Assembly (NCBI GenBank): GCA_015060705.1
Contig: SUXY01000006.1
Coordinates: 1 to 64,000 of the forward strand
DNA: 64,000 nucleotides
Reading direction: 5' to 3'
Source: Bacteroides sp.
GTDB taxonomy: Bacteria; Bacteroidota; Bacteroidia; Bacteroidales; Bacteroidaceae
The notes beneath the pieces were generated by a model. That model was not told the origin of the DNA. It ran no database searches and saw nothing but the letters and a program-made list of their open reading frames with translations. The position numbers and the translations under genes were made by a program. Of the stretch, positions 33,616 through 40,368 are shown piece after piece; position 1 is the first letter of the stretch; each line of letters opens with the position of its first letter.

Positions 33616-33699
33616 TCCCATTAGCTGGAACCATTTTTCCCATTAGCTGGTACCAAAAGTTCCACTTAGTGGGACAAAAAGTTCCAATAGGTGGAAAAG
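33616..33699. repeat. Four-unit 22-bp tandem repeat with palindromic cores
   Basis: Units begin at 33616, 33638, 33660 and 33682 (the last shortened). Each has a core of the type CCxnTTAGnTGG; unit 3 holds the perfect palindrome CCACTTAGTGG. The exact 22-base period puts all cores on one face of the helix. The surrounding 661-base gap (33279-33939) holds no convincing gene; it contains the promoter, repeat R and this array. Confidence 0.7.
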
Positions 33700-33939
33700 T
33701 TGGAACTAAATTTTGTTGGATGAGGAAGGACGATGCTTTGGTGACAGAAAGGTGACAGGAGAATCCGGTCCTTGCACCATAACACACTGAGAATCAATAA
33801 GTGTTGAAGGAGTGACAGATATTTTGACGCAAATTAAATTCGATGGGTTTTTGAGGCTTTGGGGATGCCTTGAACTTATATAAAATCCCGATGAAAGAGC
33901 GATTTTTGCCCATTTCATCGAGATTTCGGTTTCTAATTC

Positions 33940-35097
33940 TTATTTCTTGAACTCAATCACCATCAGCACCGGATTGTCTTCCTCGTGCAACTTCTCGGCA
34001 ATGCTTTGGAGAGTGCCTTTCAGCTTTCCTTCTGCCAACGCTTCCTTCAGCTTGAAGGCTTCCATCAAGAGGAAACAGCGATTGGAACTACCTGCACATT
34101 GCTTCAACTTATCCAAGGTAATGTTCAGCGAAGGATAGTCGCTATGGATGAAAGTAGGCTGAAGGATGGACTTCTGCTTACGATCGTACGCCACAAAGGT
34201 ACTTTTCGTATCAGTAGCAGCATTGCCTTTGAATTCGAGTAAGGCTTGTTGGCGCTTGAAGAAATAATAACGGGCATTGGCACCGGTTATCACCAAAAAG
34301 TAATCCTTGCCGACAGCTTCCTGATAGGAAGGAGTGCGCTGGACAAGGGGAGTCAAGGCATCCGACTTTTCTATCCGATAGATGACATCAGCGGTGACTT
34401 CGTTCACATAGACTTCATCGCCCAACTTATAAAGCGAGCTGACATGCTTTGCATTCAACTTCATATCACCAAACGGCCCTCCCGTCGCTTTCACAATGTT
34501 TTCGTCCGTCTTGGTAAAAGGAAGGGAAGTGGCGCTTCCGTCCTTCTTCGAGAACAATGTCACCGGTTGGTAAGGAGCGAATTGACGGCCATCCGGGTTC
34601 TTGTAATAGATAAGGTGCGTGTCCGAATAGTGGTACATATCGCCTTCACGCATCGTTCCCTGGGAGTTGAGGGTACGAAGATAGGTTCCGTCCGGAGCGT
34701 AAATACGAATTTTCTGACGGAAATTGTCCTGTACATAGACTTCGCCTTGCTTCCAGTCCACATCCAGATGATAGATTTGGGGATAATCCTGCGGTCCTTG
34801 TCCCAAATGATTGAACGAACCAACGACCTTACCGGCTCCATCGAACACCAGAATGTCGCCCTCCTTCTTGTTGAATCCGGCTATCCCTTCATCGGAGAGA
34901 TGGACTATCTTGCCATTGAAGAGCACATCGTCCGTTGTACCCAAAGGAATATAGCGGACGCTTGCCACCTCGTCCAACCGAATGGTCTTTTCCGGATATA
35001 CCTTATTCATATCCACGCAAATGTCTTGAGCGAATGCTCCCGTCTGCCCCACCGCTGCTATCAGCAATGAAGCAATCCATGTAGTTTGTGTTTTCAT
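33940..35097 (-). CDS. Secreted 6-bladed beta-propeller protein
   Basis: 385 residues with a standard signal peptide (ending GAFAQD), not a lipobox. IRLDEVASVRYIPLGTTDD, then FDGAGKVVGSFNHLGQGPQDYP and VDWKQGEVYVQDN are typical of the 6-bladed propeller family, with blades continuing to about residue 320. It is probably a periplasmic binding protein; ligand unknown. It is monocistronic and has the third copy of the propeller-type promoter upstream. Confidence 0.82.
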   Translation of the reverse strand: MKTQTTWIASLLIAAVGQTGAFAQDICVDMNKVYPEKTIRLDEVASVRYIPLGTTDDVLFNGKIVHLSDEGIAGFNKKEGDILVFDGAGKVVGSFNHLGQGPQDYPQIYHLDVDWKQGEVYVQDNFRQKIRIYAPDGTYLRTLNSQGTMREGDMYHYSDTHLIYYKNPDGRQFAPYQPVTLFSKKDGSATSLPFTKTDENIVKATGGPFGDMKLNAKHVSSLYKLGDEVYVNEVTADVIYRIEKSDALTPLVQRTPSYQEAVGKDYFLVITGANARYYFFKRQQALLEFKGNAATDTKSTFVAYDRKQKSILQPTFIHSDYPSLNITLDKLKQCAGSSNRCFLLMEAFKLKEALAEGKLKGTLQSIAEKLHEEDNPVLMVIEFKK

Positions 35098-35126
35098 GAC
35101 TTGTTATTTTATTAAATTAGCATATA

Positions 35127-35254
35127 CAAAGATAAGAAGACTCAACGAGAAGACCATAAAATCGATATGGACAAAACGTCTTTGCAGATATTTATAAACA
35201 ACTGATTTGCAGCGATGTAAGTTTTGTCCACATGGACATTTACATATGGACATG
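35127..35254 (-). promoter_or_regulatory. Propeller promoter 3: -7 box plus TGGACA cores
   Basis: -7 box TATCTTTG on the minus strand (35127-35134). Core A (TGGACAAAA, 35168-35176) begins 34 bp from the far edge of the box. Core B (TGGACATTT, 35233-35241) lies at 99 bp, with a further TGGACAT at 35247. Confidence 0.65.
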
Positions 35255-35292
35255 AGATTTCATAATTATTTCATATTAATTTCGCATCATAA

Positions 35293-35319
35293 TCCCCCTT
35301 GTAAAGGAGGCAAGGGGGA
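35293..35319. repeat. TCCCCCTTG/CAAGGGGGA inverted repeat
   Basis: Nine-base arms around a 9-base loop in the 338-base gap between divergent genes. It is related to the palindromes at 24300 and 44592. The gap also holds two promoters and no gene. Confidence 0.5.
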
Positions 35320-35392
35320 AGATTTACGTTGACAAACAACAAGAATAACACTAAATAACACACACATATCCATCCATTTCATCTAAATTTAC

Positions 35393-35400
35393 TATCTTTG
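35393..35400 (+). promoter_or_regulatory. -7 promoter box of the GT117 gene
   Basis: TATCTTTG, 35 bases before the ATG at 35436. Confidence 0.6.
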
Positions 35401-35435
35401 CCCCCAATTGAACGTTAACGAACAAAACAGATTTC

Positions 35436-38400
35436 ATGAAACAGTACAAACTTGTGAACAATCTGGTGGGTTGGATTGCTTTCGTGGTGGCTGCCATTAC
35501 CTATTGCAGCACCGTAGAACCTACCGCCAGCTTTTGGGACTGCCCGGAATTCATCACCACGGGATACAAACTCGAAGTAGGACACCCGCCCGGCGCACCG
35601 TTCTTTATGCTCGTAGCCAATCTTTTCAGCCAATTTGCCAGCGACCCTACGCAGGTGGCTTATTGGGTAAACATCATGAATGCCTTGATGAGCGCCGGCT
35701 GTATCCTGTTCCTGTTCTGGAGCATCACACACCTGGTGAAGAAGCTCGTTTGTCCCGATGATGAACAAATGAACCTCAGCAAGCTCATTACCATCATGGG
35801 TTCCGGTTTGGTAGGTGCCTTGGCCTATACTTGGAGCGATACCTTCTGGTTCAGTGCCGTGGAAGGCGAAGTGTATGCCTTCTCCAGCCTCTTTACCGCC
35901 GTGGTATTCTGGCTTATCCTGAAATGGGAGAACGTGGCGAACGATGCCCATAGCGACCGTTGGTTGATTCTGATTGCTTACCTCACAGGTTTGAGTATCG
36001 GCGTACACTTGCTGAACTTGTTGTGCATCCCTGCCATTGTACTGGTTTATTATTATAAGAAGAACCCGAATGCCGACTTGAAGGGCAGCTTGCTCGCTTT
36101 GGCTGGCTCGGCAGTGCTGGTAGCTGTAGTGCTCTATGGCATCGTGCCGGGTGTAGTGAAAGTAGGCGGATGGTTCGAATTGCTGTTTGTCAACAGCTTC
36201 GGCATGCCGTTCAATACGGGTGTCATCGTCTACATTCTATTATTGGCAGCTGCCATCATCTGGGGTGTCTATGAAAGCTATACCGAAAAGAGCCGCAAAC
36301 GCATGAACATCTCCTTCCTCGTTACCATTGCCATGCTGGGTATTCCTTTCTATGGACATGGATTCGGAAGCATTGTCATCGGCCTCATCGTACTCGGTGC
36401 CTTGGGAGCTTACTTGTTTGCCAAGCTCGATGCCAAGTGGCAAATCAGTGCCCGTACACTCAATACCGCCTTGCTCTGCATCATGATGATTATGGTGGGT
36501 TATTCTTCGTATGCGCTAATCGTGATTCGTTCGGCAGCCAATACCCCGATGGACCAGAATTCACCGGAAGACATCTTTACCTTGGGTGAATACCTCGGTC
36601 GTGAGCAATACGGTACCCGTCCATTGTTCTACGGACAGACCTATGCATCGAAACCGGCACTAAAAGAAGTGGACGGTGGATGTGTATATGATGTCATAGA
36701 AGGTGCTCCGGTATACCAACGCAAGGAAAAGGAATCGGCGGACGAAAAGGACAGCTACGAAGTAGTACGTCACAAGACCGACTACAAGTATGCCCAAAAC
36801 ATGCTTTTCCCTCGTATGTATAGCGAACAGCATACCCAATATTACGAAGACTGGTTGGGTGGCATCGAAGGCCGCACCGTTCCTTACGACCAATGCGGCG
36901 AAATGCTGATGGTGAAGATTCCTACCCAATGGGAAAACATCAAGTTCTTCTTCTCCTATCAGGTGAACTTCATGTACTGGCGTTACTTCATGTGGAACTT
37001 TGCCGGACGTCAGAACGACATCCAGGGGCAAGGAGAAATCGAACACGGCAACTGGATTACCGGTATTCCGTTTATTGACAATATGCTCATCGGCAATCAA
37101 GAATTCTTGCCGAGCGACTTGAAGAACAACAAGGGACACAACGTGTTCTTCTGCTTACCGTTGATTCTCGGCCTCATCGGTCTGTTCTGGCAGGCTTATA
37201 AGGGCGAAAAGGGCATCCAGCAGTTCTGGGTAGTGTTCTTCCTGTTCTTCATGACCGGTTTGGCCATCGTACTTTACTTGAACCAGACACCAATGCAGGT
37301 GCGTGAACGTGACTATGCGTATGCCGGTTCGTTCTATGCCTTTGCCATCTGGATTGGTATGGGTGTGGCTGGTATGGCCAGTTGGTTGGAAAAGAAGATT
37401 GGCGAAAAGCCGGCTGCTATCCTGGCTACCGTGCTTGGCTTGTTCGTGCCGGTACAAATGGTAAGCCAGACTTGGGACGACCATGACCGTAGCGGACGCT
37501 ATGTAGCCAGCGAGTTCGGACAGAACTACCTGAATACTCTTCAGGAAGAAGGCAACCCGATTGTCTTCACCAATGGCGACAACGATACCTTCCCATTGTG
37601 GTACAATCAGGAAGTGGAAGGAAACCGTACCGATGTACGTGTATGCAACCTCAGCTACTTGCAGACCGACTGGTACATCGACCAGATGAAGCGTGATTCC
37701 TACGACTCACCGGCCGTACCTATCGAATGGAGCCGTCTGGAATATGTACAGGGTCATAACGAAGCGGTAGCCATCCGTCCGGAAATGATGAAGACCATCG
37801 ACGAGTTCTACAAGCAGAACCCGACCGAAGCCGCCAAGGAATTTGGTGATAACCCATACGAACTGAAGAACATCCTTCGCCATTGGGTACGTGATCCGAA
37901 AATTGGTCAGCAGGTAATTCCGACCGATAGCGTGGTCATCAAGTTGGACAAGGAAGCCATCAAGCGTTCGGGCATGATGATTCCGGATTCGCTTCATGGT
38001 GAAATTCCTGAATACATGAGCATCTCGTTGAAGGGCAAGCGCATGTTGTACAAGAGCGAGCTGATGATGCTCGAAATGCTTGCCAATACCAACTGGGAAC
38101 GCCCAATCTACATGGCCATTACCGTGGGACAGGAAAATCACTTGAACTTGGGTGACAACTTCATGCAGGAAGGTTTGGCTTATCGCATCACTCCGTTCAA
38201 TACCACGAAGCTCAATGCCCGCATCGATAGTGAAAAGATGTACGACAACCTGATGCACAAGTTCAAGTTCGGAGGCATCGACAAGGACGACATCTACCTG
38301 GATGAAACCGTGATGCGTATGGCTCAGACCCATCGCCGCATGTTCGTACAAGTGGCTAGCCAACTCATCAAGGAAGGCAAGAACGAAAAAGCACTGAAGG

Positions 38401-38789
38401 CTTTGGACTATTGCCAACAAGTGATTCCAAGCAAGAATGTGGCACACGACTATATAATGAGCAGCTCCAAGGAAATGGCGGATGACTATATTGCCCTGGG
38501 CGAATATGCCAAGGCAGAAGCCATTCTCGACGAGTTAGGCAACAAGGCCGTGGAATACATTACTTGGTACATGAGTCTGGACGATGAACGCCTGGCACTC
38601 TCATACGACAATTGTATCCGTAACTTCTATATCTTGGATGAAATCAACAAGAGCCTGGAACGCATTACCGCCCTCAAGACCGGACAACCGGAAGGAGAAA
38701 TGACGGTTTCATCGGAAATGGAAGAACATTATGCAAAGAAGTTCAATGAACTATACGACATGTTCAATGTTCGTGTAGGAAGAAAATAA
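35436..38789 (+). CDS. DUF2723 membrane glycosyltransferase (GT117, TMEM260-like)
   Basis: 1117 residues. The N-terminal ~210 residues carry the DUF2723 signature: TVEPTASFWDCPEFITTGYK and GHPPGAPFF, with acidic residues near the first loop as in GT-C transferases. About a dozen membrane spans extend to about residue 660; the C-terminal ~400 residues are soluble with TPR-like helices near 970-1060. DUF2723 is homologous to human TMEM260, a protein O-mannosyltransferase (GT117). In Bacteroidetes such a protein may act in protein O-glycosylation from a lipid-linked donor; that role is inferred. It is followed after 6 bases by a polysaccharide deacetylase gene. Confidence 0.88.
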   Translation: MKQYKLVNNLVGWIAFVVAAITYCSTVEPTASFWDCPEFITTGYKLEVGHPPGAPFFMLVANLFSQFASDPTQVAYWVNIMNALMSAGCILFLFWSITHLVKKLVCPDDEQMNLSKLITIMGSGLVGALAYTWSDTFWFSAVEGEVYAFSSLFTAVVFWLILKWENVANDAHSDRWLILIAYLTGLSIGVHLLNLLCIPAIVLVYYYKKNPNADLKGSLLALAGSAVLVAVVLYGIVPGVVKVGGWFELLFVNSFGMPFNTGVIVYILLLAAAIIWGVYESYTEKSRKRMNISFLVTIAMLGIPFYGHGFGSIVIGLIVLGALGAYLFAKLDAKWQISARTLNTALLCIMMIMVGYSSYALIVIRSAANTPMDQNSPEDIFTLGEYLGREQYGTRPLFYGQTYASKPALKEVDGGCVYDVIEGAPVYQRKEKESADEKDSYEVVRHKTDYKYAQNMLFPRMYSEQHTQYYEDWLGGIEGRTVPYDQCGEMLMVKIPTQWENIKFFFSYQVNFMYWRYFMWNFAGRQNDIQGQGEIEHGNWITGIPFIDNMLIGNQEFLPSDLKNNKGHNVFFCLPLILGLIGLFWQAYKGEKGIQQFWVVFFLFFMTGLAIVLYLNQTPMQVRERDYAYAGSFYAFAIWIGMGVAGMASWLEKKIGEKPAAILATVLGLFVPVQMVSQTWDDHDRSGRYVASEFGQNYLNTLQEEGNPIVFTNGDNDTFPLWYNQEVEGNRTDVRVCNLSYLQTDWYIDQMKRDSYDSPAVPIEWSRLEYVQGHNEAVAIRPEMMKTIDEFYKQNPTEAAKEFGDNPYELKNILRHWVRDPKIGQQVIPTDSVVIKLDKEAIKRSGMMIPDSLHGEIPEYMSISLKGKRMLYKSELMMLEMLANTNWERPIYMAITVGQENHLNLGDNFMQEGLAYRITPFNTTKLNARIDSEKMYDNLMHKFKFGGIDKDDIYLDETVMRMAQTHRRMFVQVASQLIKEGKNEKALKALDYCQQVIPSKNVAHDYIMSSSKEMADDYIALGEYAKAEAILDELGNKAVEYITWYMSLDDERLALSYDNCIRNFYILDEINKSLERITALKTGQPEGEMTVSSEMEEHYAKKFNELYDMFNVRVGRK

Positions 38790-38795
38790 AAGAGT

Positions 38796-39407
38796 ATGCT
38801 GATAGAACAACCACCCAAGATACTCCGTTGGCTATATCCAGGCGCCCTTTGGCGCATGGATCCCAACGAGAAGGCCGTCTACCTAACCTTTGATGACGGT
38901 CCGATTCCCGAGATTACCCCTTGGGTGCTTGATCTATTGGACAAATACGGCATCAAGGCAACCTTTTTCATGGTGGGAGACAATGTACGCAAGCATCCCA
39001 AGGAATTCCAGATGGTAATAGACCGTGGTCATCGGGTAGGCAACCATACCTTCAACCACATCGGCGGATTCAGACACCTGAGTTACAACTATCTGGAAAA
39101 CACCAATAAAGCTGATGAGCTCATCAAGAGCAACCTGTTCCGTCCTCCTCATGGGTGGATGCGCTGGGGACAATACATCGTACTGAAACATCGCTATACC
39201 ATTGTGATGTGGGACCTCGTGACCCGTGACTACAGCAAGCGCCTCAACGGACGACAAGTGCTACGGAAAGTAAAGAAGTACGTGCGTAACGGTTCCATCA
39301 TCACCTTCCACGATTCCATCAAGGCAGAAAAGAACATGAAATATGCCTTGCCCCGAGCCATCGAATGGCTAAAGGAACAAGGCTATGAGTTCAAGGTATT
39401 CGACTGA
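38796..39407 (+). CDS. Polysaccharide deacetylase (NodB domain, CE4)
   Basis: 203 residues, nearly all NodB domain. Catalytic motifs: TFDDGP (metal and base Asp), NHTFNH (His ligands, with an N-H-T-x2-H form), RPPHG and TFHDS. It hydrolyses N-acetyl groups of a polysaccharide or peptidoglycan. No signal peptide is evident, so a cytoplasmic or membrane-associated substrate is possible. It is co-transcribed with the GT117 gene and meets the convergent GH16 gene with no gap. Confidence 0.9.
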   Translation: MLIEQPPKILRWLYPGALWRMDPNEKAVYLTFDDGPIPEITPWVLDLLDKYGIKATFFMVGDNVRKHPKEFQMVIDRGHRVGNHTFNHIGGFRHLSYNYLENTNKADELIKSNLFRPPHGWMRWGQYIVLKHRYTIVMWDLVTRDYSKRLNGRQVLRKVKKYVRNGSIITFHDSIKAEKNMKYALPRAIEWLKEQGYEFKVFD

Positions 39408-40184
39408 TTATTTCTGTTGGTAATGTCTTACCCAATCAATGGTCATCTCTACAGGTAATCCGGTTGGGTCAACCTCGCCTACCCAAGTACCTCCCAATTG
39501 CATGTCAATCAACAAATACTGAGGAATATCGAACGGGAACTGCCCTTCTTTGTCCGTATCAATCCGTGGATAGGTAAAGGTCTTGACACCATTGACATGG
39601 AATACCAGGCTATCCGGATAGAAATCCACTCCATAGACATTGAATTCATTCGGTCGGACGGAAACAATGGCACTGCTAGGTGGATTATCATCCTCATTCA
39701 GCGTATGCGTATAATAGGAATGGACGGTCTGATATACAAAAGTATCGTGATTCAATCGTTCCATGATATCGATTTCGCCTCCATGCAGCAAGCCTTTCAG
39801 GTGACTCTTGACAGGCAACATCCATATGGCAGGCCATGCACCTTGTACGCCTTCCATCTTGGCACGGATTTCGATTCTACCCCGCTTGAAGGATTGCTTG
39901 CCTTTCGTCCAAATGCCTCCCGTCAGATAAGCGGAAGAATCCTTTTGGAAATCTTCGTTCACAATGCCTCTAAGAATCAACAAGCCGTCGCGTATTTCAT
40001 AACAACGTTCATCGTAAGACACCGAACTTGGACGTTCAAATTCTTCCGGAGAAATCATGCTCCAAACAGATGTATCCAACCGTGCAGCATTGAAATCTTC
40101 TTCCCATACCAATTGCCATTGTTTCTGATGGTGACAAGCACTAAACAGAAGACCTGCGACCCAAAATAACCAGATTCTTTTCAT
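39408..40184 (-). CDS. Glycoside hydrolase family 16 lipoprotein
   Basis: 258 residues from ATG 40184; an upstream start 13 codons earlier precedes a poor signal sequence. Lipobox FSAC. The GH16 catalytic motif is GEIDIMERL, with nucleophile and acid/base Glu flanking Asp, followed by HSYYTHTLN. It probably cleaves beta-1,3 or beta-1,3/1,4 glucan; the exact substrate cannot be told. It is divergent from a membrane-spanning AraC-type regulator, which likely controls it. The -7 box TATGTTTG is at 40209-40216. Confidence 0.88.
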   Translation of the reverse strand: MKRIWLFWVAGLLFSACHHQKQWQLVWEEDFNAARLDTSVWSMISPEEFERPSSVSYDERCYEIRDGLLILRGIVNEDFQKDSSAYLTGGIWTKGKQSFKRGRIEIRAKMEGVQGAWPAIWMLPVKSHLKGLLHGGEIDIMERLNHDTFVYQTVHSYYTHTLNEDDNPPSSAIVSVRPNEFNVYGVDFYPDSLVFHVNGVKTFTYPRIDTDKEGQFPFDIPQYLLIDMQLGGTWVGEVDPTGLPVEMTIDWVRHYQQK

Positions 40185-40208
40185 ACCTTTTTCTTTTTGT
40201 TGACATTG

Positions 40209-40216
40209 CAAACATA
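40209..40216 (-). promoter_or_regulatory. -7 promoter box of the GH16 gene
   Basis: Minus-strand TATGTTTG, 25 bases from the ATG at 40184. A 184-base divergent region lies between this gene and the regulator. Confidence 0.55.
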
Positions 40217-40342
40217 CCGTCAATTTCGATGAAAAGGCTCAAAATGCGTACAAATGTCCTCCAATCTTATCCAAAGACATCAGATTTAGATAGATTTTGA
40301 GTCAAAAAACATCCAAAAGCAACACATCTTAAATAAAAACCT

Positions 40343-40350
40343 TATTTTTG
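40343..40350 (+). promoter_or_regulatory. -7 promoter box of the AraC-type regulator
   Basis: TATTTTTG. The TTG at 40348 lies inside it, so the start must be downstream at ATG 40369. Confidence 0.55.
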
Positions 40351-40368
40351 CATAAAATCTATCACATT

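Noticed and set aside
33616-33699. CRISPR array
   Set aside because: The units are contiguous without spacers and only 22 bases long, and no cas genes are present.
33564-33918. Small frames in the 33279-33939 gap (63, 62 and 70 codons)
   Set aside because: Two of them lie on the tandem repeat and the sequences have no motif; none has a promoter or conserved-looking composition.
29701-35097. SusC/SusD polysaccharide-utilisation locus around the propeller proteins
   Set aside because: No TonB receptor, SusD-like protein or glycoside hydrolase lies in the propeller region.
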